Positions 1 to 5,622 of a DNA stretch of 9,369 bases are shown here, in pieces; position 1 is the first letter of the stretch, and each line of letters opens with the position of its first letter. The stretch is taken from the NCBI GenBank assembly GCA_003484865.1, contig DMZT01000434.1, positions 1 to 9,369 of the forward strand, read 5' to 3'. The translations under genes and the position numbers were made by a program. The DNA is from Stenotrophomonas sp. Lineage in GTDB: Bacteria; Pseudomonadota; Gammaproteobacteria; Xanthomonadales; Xanthomonadaceae. The notes under the pieces were generated by a model. That model was not told the DNA's origin. It saw nothing but the letters and a program-made list of their open reading frames with translations, and ran no database searches.

Positions 1-14
1 ACCGTTGGTCGGCT
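1..14 (+). repeat. Partial SMAG-like REP palindrome, cut by the window edge
   Basis: The window opens with ACC-GTT-GGTCGGCT. This is the end of the left arm, a 3-nt loop and a complete 8-nt right arm of a palindrome. If the missing left arm is AGCCG followed by ACC, the element has the same 8-bp stem and 3-nt loop as the two better preserved repeats at 3891-3913 and 9306-9328. No CTAC follows the right arm, so any GTAG head would lie upstream of the window on the + strand. Assignment to the SMAG family of Stenotrophomonas is from memory of that family and is limited by the truncation. Confidence 0.55.
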
Positions 15-45
15 GCTCTTGCCCAACCGAACGCGATGCCTGAAA

Positions 46-62
46 GCCCGCGCAATGCGGGC
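46..62 (-). terminator. Weak hairpin terminator after the histidine kinase gene
   Basis: A perfect 6-bp inverted repeat, GCCCGC / GCGGGC, surrounds a 5-nt loop. Read on the minus strand it lies 26 bases past the stop codon of the histidine kinase and is followed by TTTC only. The position and GC-rich stem fit transcription termination of the leftward operon. The short T run means it may be a weak or Rho-assisted terminator. Confidence 0.45.
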
Positions 63-88
63 CAGCGGCCGGCGCAACCGTTGTCGGA

Positions 89-1318
89 TCAGCGCGGCTG
101 TTTGATCGGCAGCACCAGCCGGAACTTGGAGCCCACGCCCGGCGTGCTCTCCAGATCGATGCGGCCATGGTGCTTGTTGATGATGCTGTAGGAGATCGAC
201 AGCCCCAACCCGGTGCCGCTGCCGACCGGCTTGGTGGTGAAAAACGGATCGAAGATGCGCTGGCGCAGGTCCGGCGAGATGCCGCCGCCGGTGTCTTCGA
301 ATTCCACCCAGACCGTGTCGCCCTCCACCCCGGTGCGCACATGGATCGTGCCGCGGTCGGCAATGGCGTGGCCGGCGTTGAGCAGCAGGTTCATGTACAC
401 CTGGTTCAACTCCGACGGCAGGCACTCCACCAGCGGCAGCTGGCCGAACTCGCGGTGCAGGGTCACCTTGTACTTGAGCTCGTTCCAGATGATGTTGATC
501 GTGGATTCCAGGCCCGCATGCAGGTCCACCAGCTTCCACGACTCATCCCGGCCGGAATACGAGAAGTCCTTCAGATCGCGCACGATCCGGGTCACCCGCT
601 CGATGCCCTCGCGTGATTCGGCCATCAGCTGCGGAAGATCGCGGCTGATGAAATCGATGTCGAAGCGTTGGCGGATGTCATCGATTTCCGGGATCAGCGC
701 CTTCGGGTCCGGCGCACGCAGGGCCCGCTCGTAGGCTTCGATCACGGTGAACAGGCTGCGCAGGTATTCCTGCAGGCTGCCGAGGTTGGAGTGCACATAA
801 CCGATCGGGTTGTTGATCTCGTGCGCCACACCGGCGGCGAGCTGGCCGATCGAGGCCATCTTCTCCGACTGCAGCAGCTTTTCCTGGGTGCCGTTGAGGC
901 GCAGGTAGGCCTGGCGCAGTTCGGCATGGCGCTGCTGCAGCTCGCGCTCGTAATCCTCCTGGCCTTCGATGCGGCGGAACAGGGCCAGATAGTGCCGCTG
1001 GCCGCCATCGTCATGATGGTAGACGTGGGCGATGACCATGCGCTCGTCGACCGGCAGGCTCCCGTTCCAGTGGCCGTTGAGGCGCGCCTGTTCCAGCGCA
1101 TCCGGTGGCAGCAGCTGGCGCAGCCATTGCGCCGGGGTGAGGGCGGCATCGCGCTCGGCCTGGCCGAGGATCTCGCTGACGGCGGCATTGGCCAGCGCCA
1201 CGCTGCCATCCTCGCGGAACAGCAGCACGCCCTCCTTGATCCGTTCAAACAGGGCAAGCAGGACCGGATGCGGGGGCAACGGGGCGGTGACAAGGGCGGA
1301 AGTTACGGTCACGGTCAC
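89..1318 (-). CDS. PAS-domain sensor histidine kinase, cytoplasmic
   Basis: A 409-residue two-component sensor kinase that autophosphorylates on a histidine and passes the phosphate to an unseen response regulator. Residues ~20-115 look like a PAS sensing domain (LFERIKEGVLLFREDGSVAL). Residues ~120-155 are a charged coiled coil. The dimerisation/phosphoacceptor segment carries AHEINNPIGY, with H166 as phospho-site. The ATPase domain shows the N box (MNLLLNAGHAI, N314), G1 (EDTGGGI, D342), F box (FDPFFTTK) and G2 (GSGTGLGLS). I see no transmembrane helix, so the signal is probably cytoplasmic. The start is GTG, the furthest upstream start before an in-frame TGA, with no clear Shine-Dalgarno; a later start is possible. 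It lies 78 bp after flgN on the same strand and may be the last gene of the flgA-flgM-flgN transcript. The H-box differs, as far as I recall, from flagellar FleS/FlrB kinases, so a flagellar role is inferred only from position. Confidence 0.9.
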   Translation of the reverse strand: MTVTVTSALVTAPLPPHPVLLALFERIKEGVLLFREDGSVALANAAVSEILGQAERDAALTPAQWLRQLLPPDALEQARLNGHWNGSLPVDERMVIAHVYHHDDGGQRHYLALFRRIEGQEDYERELQQRHAELRQAYLRLNGTQEKLLQSEKMASIGQLAAGVAHEINNPIGYVHSNLGSLQEYLRSLFTVIEAYERALRAPDPKALIPEIDDIRQRFDIDFISRDLPQLMAESREGIERVTRIVRDLKDFSYSGRDESWKLVDLHAGLESTINIIWNELKYKVTLHREFGQLPLVECLPSELNQVYMNLLLNAGHAIADRGTIHVRTGVEGDTVWVEFEDTGGGISPDLRQRIFDPFFTTKPVGSGTGLGLSISYSIINKHHGRIDLESTPGVGSKFRLVLPIKQPR

Positions 1319-1396
1319 ATCGAGGCGGCTGGAAACAGGCGCTCAATATACGCGGTGACGTTCACATCGGCAGCCGGGGGCCGCCAGACGGGGAGA

Positions 1397-1735
1397 TCAG
1401 GCGACCGCGAGGGGCCGCCGGGTATGCAGGATGTGCGACTGGCCCTTGGCGTCATACGCCGAGGATTCTTCACTGCGGCCGAGCTGGCGCAGGGCCCAGT
1501 TGACCTCGCGGCGGCGGCGCGACAGCAGCACACCGTTGGCGTGGTTGCGCTCGGCCAGTTCCTGCACGCGTTCGGCCTGGCCGACCGGCAGCGCGGCCTC
1601 GAGCGCCCGAAGCGCTTCCAGTTTGGCGCCGGTCGCACGGATCAGCGCGTGCACGTCATGCTCGACCAATGCCTGGCGTTCGACGTCCAGGGCATCGCTG
1701 AGGCGTTGCAGCGGCTCGCTCATCGCCAGCTTCAT
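1397..1735 (-). CDS. flgN: Flagellar export chaperone FlgN
   Basis: A 112-residue, mostly helical, charged cytoplasmic protein. FlgN binds the hook-filament junction proteins FlgK and FlgL and delivers them to the flagellar type III export gate. Residues ~6-85 read as two long amphipathic helices rich in Leu, Ala, Glu and Arg, and a tail near residues 93-100 (SAYDAKGQ) resembles the C-terminal motif of FlgN proteins. It is somewhat shorter than the ~140 residues of enteric FlgN. Its ATG overlaps the flgM stop codon (ATGA, 1732-1735), which suggests translational coupling. A second in-frame ATG four codons later (position 1723) is an alternative start. Sequence alone is weakly conserved in this family, so the call leans partly on its place directly after flgM. 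Confidence 0.85.
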   Translation of the reverse strand: MKLAMSEPLQRLSDALDVERQALVEHDVHALIRATGAKLEALRALEAALPVGQAERVQELAERNHANGVLLSRRRREVNWALRQLGRSEESSAYDAKGQSHILHTRRPLAVA

Positions 1736-2034
1736 CCCTGCAGCTGCTGGTCCAGCTCAAGCATGCGCGAAGCGATCGCGTCAGGATTGATCTTGTAGCT
1801 GCCGTTCTGCAGCGCATCGCGCACCGCCTGCACACGCCCGGCATCGATCGCCGGCGCCGTGGACAATTCACGCTGCAGGGTCTGCAGGCTGGTGGCTTCG
1901 CCGGTCAGGCGCAGGCTGTCAGCGGCTTCCACCGGCCGGGCCGGGGCATCGGTGCTGACGCTCGGCTTGTTACCCGGAGCGACGCTGCGCAGATGGGCGG
2001 TGGCCGGGAGGTTGCCGTCGATTTTCTGGCTCAT
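1732..2034 (-). CDS. flgM: Anti-sigma-28 factor FlgM
   Basis: A 100-residue protein that binds and inhibits the flagellar sigma factor FliA until the hook-basal body is complete, when FlgM is exported and late genes turn on. The N-terminal ~40 residues are low-complexity and probably disordered, as is usual for FlgM. The conserved sigma-binding region is at residues ~62-95: the IDAGRVQAVRDALQNGSYKI stretch followed by NPDAIASRMLELD. The length is typical. AGGA lies about 9 nt before the ATG. A sigma-28 promoter (2066-2092) directly upstream would place flgM under the control of its own target, and read-through from flgA is also possible because I see no terminator in the 109-bp gap. The gene overlaps flgN by 4 bases. 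Confidence 0.95.
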   Translation of the reverse strand: MSQKIDGNLPATAHLRSVAPGNKPSVSTDAPARPVEAADSLRLTGEATSLQTLQRELSTAPAIDAGRVQAVRDALQNGSYKINPDAIASRMLELDQQLQG

Positions 2035-2065
2035 GGAGTTGTCCTGGGAATGCGGTTCACAAGGG

Positions 2066-2092
2066 ATAACGGCCGGGCGGACGCCATCTTTA
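2066..2092 (-). promoter_or_regulatory. Sigma-28 (FliA) promoter for flgM
   Basis: Read on the minus strand the site is TAAAGATG-N11-GCCGTTAT, against the FliA consensus TAAAGTTT-N11-GCCGATAA. The -35 matches 6 of 8 and the -10 matches 6 of 8, with the exact 11-nt spacer. It predicts a transcript start near 2059 and a leader of about 25 nt before the flgM ATG. Confidence 0.8.
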
Positions 2093-2143
2093 GGGGAATA
2101 TTGCAGGTTTTGCCGGAAAAGTGGCGCGTATTCACAATCGTGT

Positions 2144-2791
2144 TCAGCGCGTCACTAAAACGTCACCGCTGGCCGCGACGGTGCCCTGCACGATCTTGCG
2201 GGACGACAGGTTCTCGACCGAGACCCGCTCGTTTTCGCCGGCATCGGCCATGGCGCGTCCGGCCACCCGGACCTCCACCCCGCCCCGCCGCGACACCAGC
2301 GCGACGCTGTCGCCCCGCCGCACCAGCCGCTGCGCGACCAGGTCATTGGCCGACAGCAGGCTGCCCGCACTGAGGGTCCTGCGTGCCACGCGACCGACCG
2401 CCGCGGCCGGATCGGCCAACGCGGCGCCGGCGATCCGGGCCGCATCACGCTGGCCAGTGGTGATATCGGCGGCCGCCAGGGTTTCTCCAGCGGCCACGCC
2501 ACGGTTGAGGATGAGCACCGTCTGGTTGCGACGCACTTTTACGGGTACGAACAGGCGCCAGCCGCCCGCATCGGGGCAGCTGACCTCCACGGTGCTGCTG
2601 CCGGTTGGCTGGGCCGCCAGCGGCTGGCCGCAGGCCGGCAGGCGCAGTGCCGAATCCAGCGTGGTGTCACCTTCGCTGCCGGCCGGGAGGGTGCCCAGCG
2701 CCGCCTGGCGGATGCTGTCCACGGGTTGCCAGCCGCCGGCGGCCCAGGCGGGCGCCACCAGCACCAGCGCGGCAAGGACAAGAGAACGCAT
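2144..2791 (-). CDS. flgA: Flagellar basal-body P-ring assembly chaperone FlgA
   Basis: A 215-residue periplasmic chaperone that assists polymerisation of FlgI into the P ring. Residues 1-17 form a Sec signal peptide ending AWA, with cleavage expected before residue 18. C54 and C72 (in LPAC and VSCP) are placed like the disulfide pair of FlgA proteins. A SAF-type domain follows at ~92-153 (LNRGVAAGETLAAADI), then a beta-rich C-terminal domain (~155-215) with RRGDSVALVSRRGGVEVRV. The open frame runs far upstream, across cheV, but the ATG at 2791 is favoured because it starts the signal peptide, has GGAG 5 nt upstream, and sits 25 nt after the predicted start of a sigma-54 transcript. An upstream ATG adding eight residues (MFLAPGVP) is less likely. 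The gene is divergent from cheV and leads into flgM. Confidence 0.93.
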   Translation of the reverse strand: MRSLVLAALVLVAPAWAAGGWQPVDSIRQAALGTLPAGSEGDTTLDSALRLPACGQPLAAQPTGSSTVEVSCPDAGGWRLFVPVKVRRNQTVLILNRGVAAGETLAAADITTGQRDAARIAGAALADPAAAVGRVARRTLSAGSLLSANDLVAQRLVRRGDSVALVSRRGGVEVRVAGRAMADAGENERVSVENLSSRKIVQGTVAASGDVLVTR

Positions 2792-2796
2792 GGGCA

Positions 2797-2800
2797 CTCC
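2797..2800 (-). promoter_or_regulatory. Shine-Dalgarno site that fixes the flgA start
   Basis: On the minus strand GGAG lies 5 nt before the ATG at 2791. It decides between this ATG and a long upstream open frame, and it agrees with the signal peptide beginning at the same codon. Confidence 0.7.
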
Positions 2801-2826
2801 AGGGGCAAGGAACATGGGCAGCACGA

Positions 2827-2842
2827 TGCAAGCGCCGTGCCG
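2827..2842 (-). promoter_or_regulatory. Sigma-54 (-24/-12) promoter for flgA
   Basis: Read on the minus strand the site is CGGCACGGCGCTTGCA, differing from the TGGCACG-N4-TTGCA consensus only at the first base. The GG and GC elements are 10 nt apart, as sigma-54 requires. Transcription would start near 2816, giving a leader of about 25 nt to flgA. An activator of the FleQ/FlrA or FlrC type is expected from related systems; its binding site is not identified here. Confidence 0.85.
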
Positions 2843-2862
2843 AAGCCTGGCGCACGCCGCGC

Positions 2863-2889
2863 TCAAGTCATCGCCACCGCCGCCGATAC
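2863..2889 (+). promoter_or_regulatory. Sigma-28 (FliA) promoter for cheV
   Basis: TCAAGTCA-N11-GCCGATAC matches the FliA consensus at 7 of 8 positions in the -10 and 5 of 8 in the -35, with the exact 11-nt spacer. The -10 ends only 7 nt before the cheV ATG, so the transcript should begin at or next to the start codon. It lies back to back with the flgA sigma-54 promoter. Confidence 0.8.
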
Positions 2890-2896
2890 CAAGCCC

Positions 2897-3841
2897 ATGT
2901 CCCATGACCTGCTCAACCGCATCGACCAGCGTACGCGCCTGGCCGGCCACAATCGTCTGGCCCTGCTGCTGTTCCGGCTGGGGGGACGTCAGCTTTTTGG
3001 CGTGAACGTGTTCAAGGTGCAGGAAGTCCTGCGGCGCCCGGATCTGTTCCAGGTGCCCGGGCTGCCCAGCCAGTTCGCCGGTGTGGCCGATGTGCGTGGC
3101 CGCTCGGTGCCGGTGCTGGACCTGGGCCTGGCGATCGGCCATCCCGAGCGTGAGCCCGATGCCGACAAGGCGCCGGGCTATCTGGTGGTGACCGAGTTCA
3201 ACCGCTCCATCCAGGGCTTTCTGGTCAGTGGTGTGGAACGCATCGTCAACATCGCGGTGGAAGACATCCATCCGCCACCGGAGCTGGGCGCCGAATCGAG
3301 CTACCTGACGGCGGTGACCCGCTTCCAGGGCGAGCTTATCCAGGTGATCGACGTGGAAAGCGTGCTGGCCGACATCGCCGAGATCCGGGGCGAAGCGGTG
3401 CTGGACCCGTCCATGGCCCTGCCCCCCGATGCCCCGCCGATGCAGGTGCTGGTGGTGGACGATTCGCGCGTGGCCCGCCAGCAGATCCGCAGCGTGCTGG
3501 ACCAGCTGGGGGTCGGGGCGACCCTGCTGTCGGACGGCAAGCAGGCGTTGGACCACCTGCTGCAGATCCACGCCTCGGGCGAGAACCCGGCCGAGCGCTA
3601 CGCCATGGTGATCTCCGATATCGAGATGCCGGCGATGGATGGTTACACCCTGACGACGGAAATCCGGCGTCACCCGGGCCTGGCCGGCCTGTACGTGCTG
3701 CTGCACACGTCCTTGTCGGGCGTGTTCAACAACGCGATGGTCGAGCGGGTCGGTGCGAACGCGTTCGTGGCCAAGTACTCCCCGCATGAGCTGGCGGACT
3801 TCCTGCTGGACCGCCTGCGCAAGGTGGCGATGGCGGCGTAA
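2897..3841 (+). CDS. cheV: Chemotaxis coupling protein CheV (CheW + receiver domains)
   Basis: A 314-residue cytoplasmic protein that, like CheW, couples chemoreceptors to the kinase CheA and, through its receiver domain, adjusts that coupling when phosphorylated. The CheW-like domain spans ~15-165 (LLLFRLGGRQLFGVNVFKVQ near the start). The receiver domain spans ~182-310 with acidic pocket D188/D189 (VLVVDDS), phospho-acceptor D241 (VISDIEMP), T271 and K293, all intact. The start at 2897 matches the usual CheV beginning (SHDLLNRIDQRTRLAG); the open frame extends further upstream without family resemblance. There is no Shine-Dalgarno, which agrees with a sigma-28 promoter ending 7 nt before the ATG and a probable leaderless message. 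It stands between flgA and flgB as in other polar flagellates, but cheR, which often follows it there, is absent. Confidence 0.96.
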   Translation: MSHDLLNRIDQRTRLAGHNRLALLLFRLGGRQLFGVNVFKVQEVLRRPDLFQVPGLPSQFAGVADVRGRSVPVLDLGLAIGHPEREPDADKAPGYLVVTEFNRSIQGFLVSGVERIVNIAVEDIHPPPELGAESSYLTAVTRFQGELIQVIDVESVLADIAEIRGEAVLDPSMALPPDAPPMQVLVVDDSRVARQQIRSVLDQLGVGATLLSDGKQALDHLLQIHASGENPAERYAMVISDIEMPAMDGYTLTTEIRRHPGLAGLYVLLHTSLSGVFNNAMVERVGANAFVAKYSPHELADFLLDRLRKVAMAA

Positions 3842-3890
3842 AGGGCGGCCGGCCCTGGTGTCGGCGCCCTCCCTCGGGTTGGTTGACGGC

Positions 3891-3913
3891 ATCCACGCAT
3901 GGCGTGGATCTAC
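3891..3913 (-). repeat. SMAG-type REP element
   Basis: Arms ATCCACGC and GCGTGGAT form a perfect 8-bp stem around an ATG loop, followed by CTAC. On the minus strand this reads GTAG, then stem, 3-nt loop, stem. That is the layout of the GTAG-headed REP family known from Stenotrophomonas maltophilia. Such elements can act on mRNA stability or termination; here it lies between two transcription units. Confidence 0.8.
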
Positions 3914-4023
3914 GCCGAGGGCTGTTTCCTGACTCCACGCGGGGCCTTGGCCTCCCTGGCGTGGTGAATCTCCCGGCGTGAATGATGCCGCCGGGCACCG
4001 GCCCCTCTCTTCTGCCGCCCCTC

Positions 4024-4039
4024 TGGCACGCCGCTTGCA
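4024..4039 (+). promoter_or_regulatory. Sigma-54 (-24/-12) promoter for the flgB operon
   Basis: TGGCACGCCGCTTGCA is a full match to TGGCACG-N4-TTGCA, with GG (4025-4026) and GC (4037-4038) 10 nt apart. The predicted start is near 4050, giving a 22-nt leader with GGGAG just before the flgB ATG. This is the strongest promoter signal in the window and probably drives flgBCDEF and beyond. Confidence 0.92.
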
Positions 4040-4071
4040 CTGCCCCAGGCATCGTCCCGTGGGAGTGCGTC

Positions 4072-4467
4072 ATGCCCAATCTGATTTCGAACTATCTGGG
4101 TGTCCACGCCCAGGCCATGCCGTTGCGCGAGCAGCGGATGAAGCTGATCGCCAGCAACCTGAGCAATGCCGACACCCCCGGGTACAAGGCCCAGGACCTG
4201 GACTTCGATGCCGCCCTGCGCAATGCCCAGGGCCTGGATGGCAACGGTCTGCTGAAGACCACCAGTGAAAAGCACTATGAGATCGGCGGCGGGTTGAACC
4301 CGTTCCAGATCGCCAAGGAAGGCGTGCAGCCGAGCATCGACGGCAACACCGTCGACCCGGATGCCGAACGCGCCGCCTACGGCCGCGCCGCGCTGGAGTA
4401 CCGCGCCTCGCTGAGCTTCGTCGAATCCAAGGTGCGCTCGATGCTCACCGCGATCACGGGGCAATAA
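4072..4467 (+). CDS. flgB: Flagellar proximal rod protein FlgB
   Basis: A 131-residue subunit of the proximal rod, exported by the flagellar type III system and located in the periplasm next to the MS ring and FliE. It has no cleavable signal, as expected. The rod/hook N-terminal signature is at residues 27-40 (ASNLSNADTPGYKA). The C-terminal helix, residues ~103-131, carries the hydrophobic heptads that pack the rod. Length is normal for FlgB. GGGAG lies 6 nt before the ATG, and the sigma-54 promoter at 4024-4039 makes this the first gene of the operon. The frame is open upstream to 3982, but that extension precedes the predicted transcript start. Only 3 bp separate it from flgC. Confidence 0.97.
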   Translation: MPNLISNYLGVHAQAMPLREQRMKLIASNLSNADTPGYKAQDLDFDAALRNAQGLDGNGLLKTTSEKHYEIGGGLNPFQIAKEGVQPSIDGNTVDPDAERAAYGRAALEYRASLSFVESKVRSMLTAITGQ

Positions 4468-4470
4468 GCC

Positions 4471-4878
4471 ATGAGCAATCTGCCCATTTTCGATATCGCC
4501 GGCTCTGCGCTGCAGGCGCAGTCCGTGCGCATGAGCACCATCGCTTCCAACCTCTCCAACGCCGATACCGTCGCCGGGTCGGCCGATGCGGTCTACAAGC
4601 CGCTGGAGCCGATCTTCCAGTCGGTCACCAGCCGCACCGACCCGAACATCACCACGGTGCAGGTCAAGGAAATCAGCCAGAGCAACGCCGCGCCGATCCA
4701 GCGCTACGAGCCGGGCCACCCGCTCGCCGATGCCGATGGCTACATCTACCAGCCCGATGTGGATCCGGTCGCGCAGATGGTCAACCTGATCTCCACCTCG
4801 CGCAATTACCAGGCCGGCGTGGAAATGCTGACCACCGCCAAGGAACTGGCGCTGGCCACGCTGACCATGGGTCGCTGA
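4471..4878 (+). CDS. flgC: Flagellar proximal rod protein FlgC
   Basis: A 135-residue rod subunit of normal length. The N-terminal signature is IASNLSNADT (residues 24-33). The central DGYIYQPDVDPVAQMVNLIS (~89-108) and the C-terminal helix with SRNYQAGVEML (~110-120) are standard for FlgC. Like FlgB it is exported without a cleavable signal and forms part of the axial rod. It begins 3 bp after the flgB stop with only a weak ribosome site in the end of flgB, so translation is probably coupled to flgB. Confidence 0.97.
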   Translation: MSNLPIFDIAGSALQAQSVRMSTIASNLSNADTVAGSADAVYKPLEPIFQSVTSRTDPNITTVQVKEISQSNAAPIQRYEPGHPLADADGYIYQPDVDPVAQMVNLISTSRNYQAGVEMLTTAKELALATLTMGR

Positions 4879-4904
4879 CCCTCTTACCGCAGGAATCCCC
4901 TCCC

Positions 4905-5591
4905 ATGAGCAGCACCAACGGCGTTGGCCAGAACAGCAGCGATATCTACACCGCGCTGGGCCTGAACGCGCCCAACAGCGATACCAGCAAGAAAAAGAGC
5001 ACCCTGGACCAGGCCGATTTCATGCGCCTGATGACCGAGCAGCTGCGGCACCAGGACCCGCTCAAGCCGATGGACAACACCCAGATGGTCGCGCAGATGG
5101 CGCAGCTGTCGCAGGTCCAGGGCATCACCGACCTCAACAACACGGTCAAGGGCTTCCAGGATTCGATGTCCAGCGACCAGATCCTGCGCGGCGCGGCCCT
5201 GGTCGGCCACGAAGTGCTGGTGCCGTCGGAGAAGCTCGCGCTGGAGAAGGACGGTGACGTCACCGGCATGGTCGCCGCGCCCGGCGCCGGCTTCGTGACG
5301 GTGGACATCACCGATGCCAACGGCGTCAAGGTCAACCAGATCAGCGTGGAAGCCAAGGCCTCCGGCGAAGTCACCTTCGACTGGGACGGCAAGGACGCCA
5401 ACGGCAACCGCATGGCCGAAGGCACCTACACCATCGCCGCCTCGCATACCGATACCGCCGGCACCAAGACCAAGCTCAACACCTACGTTCAGGCCCCGGT
5501 GGAGAGCGTCACCGTCGGCACGGACGGCCTGTACCTCAACCTCAAGGGTCTGGGCACGGCCCCGATCGACTACGTGCTCCGCATCAGCTGA
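4905..5591 (+). CDS. flgD: Flagellar hook cap / scaffolding protein FlgD
   Basis: A 228-residue protein that caps the growing hook and is needed for FlgE polymerisation; it is discarded when the hook is complete. The conserved N-terminal region at ~33-72 includes LDQADFMRLMTEQLRHQDPL and NTQMVAQMAQLSQVQG. Residues ~95-120 plus the far C terminus fit the Tudor-like part, and ~122-185 fit the Ig-like insert, with FDWDGKDANGNRMAEGTYTI near 159-178. AGGA stands about 10 nt before the ATG. It is 26 bp from flgC and 31 bp from flgE, in the same operon. Length is normal for the family. Confidence 0.96.
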   Translation: MSSTNGVGQNSSDIYTALGLNAPNSDTSKKKSTLDQADFMRLMTEQLRHQDPLKPMDNTQMVAQMAQLSQVQGITDLNNTVKGFQDSMSSDQILRGAALVGHEVLVPSEKLALEKDGDVTGMVAAPGAGFVTVDITDANGVKVNQISVEAKASGEVTFDWDGKDANGNRMAEGTYTIAASHTDTAGTKTKLNTYVQAPVESVTVGTDGLYLNLKGLGTAPIDYVLRIS

Positions 5592-5622
5592 GCCGCCTTA
5601 CCCGCATCCACAGGAGCATCCC

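Larger units (their letters stand above)
3842..4071. other. cheV-flgB intergenic region
   Basis: This 230-bp stretch has no coding region I can support. It holds a REP palindrome (3891-3913), a looser inverted repeat (CCACGC at 3935-3940 with GCGTGG at 3959-3964, which repeats the REP arm sequence), and the flgB sigma-54 promoter. Just after cheV, 3842-3870 is GC-rich with short self-complementary runs but no T tract, so I do not call an intrinsic terminator. Confidence 0.6.

Noticed and set aside
1340..1396. GCCGATGT resembling a sigma-28 -10 upstream of the kinase (minus strand)
   Set aside because: With an 11-nt spacer the -35 position reads CGTCTGGC, which has no likeness to TAAAGTTT.
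668..1798. 376-codon open frame on the + strand over the kinase and flgN
   Set aside because: It is antisense to a kinase with all catalytic motifs and to flgN. Its composition is the Gln/Ala/Arg/His-rich type seen when high-GC genes are read in the wrong frame.
3842..3870. Possible intrinsic terminator after cheV
   Set aside because: Short GC-rich self-complementary runs (for example AGGGC and GCCCT) are present but there is no T tract, and such runs are common at this GC content.
2144..3892. 582-codon minus-strand frame that would give FlgA a 367-residue N-terminal extension
   Set aside because: The extension is antisense to cheV and has no protein character. The signal peptide, the GGAG site and the sigma-54 promoter all place the flgA start at 2791.
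3910..4719. 269-codon minus-strand frame over flgB and flgC
   Set aside because: Wrong-frame shadow of two clear rod genes, with no ribosome site or recognisable motif.
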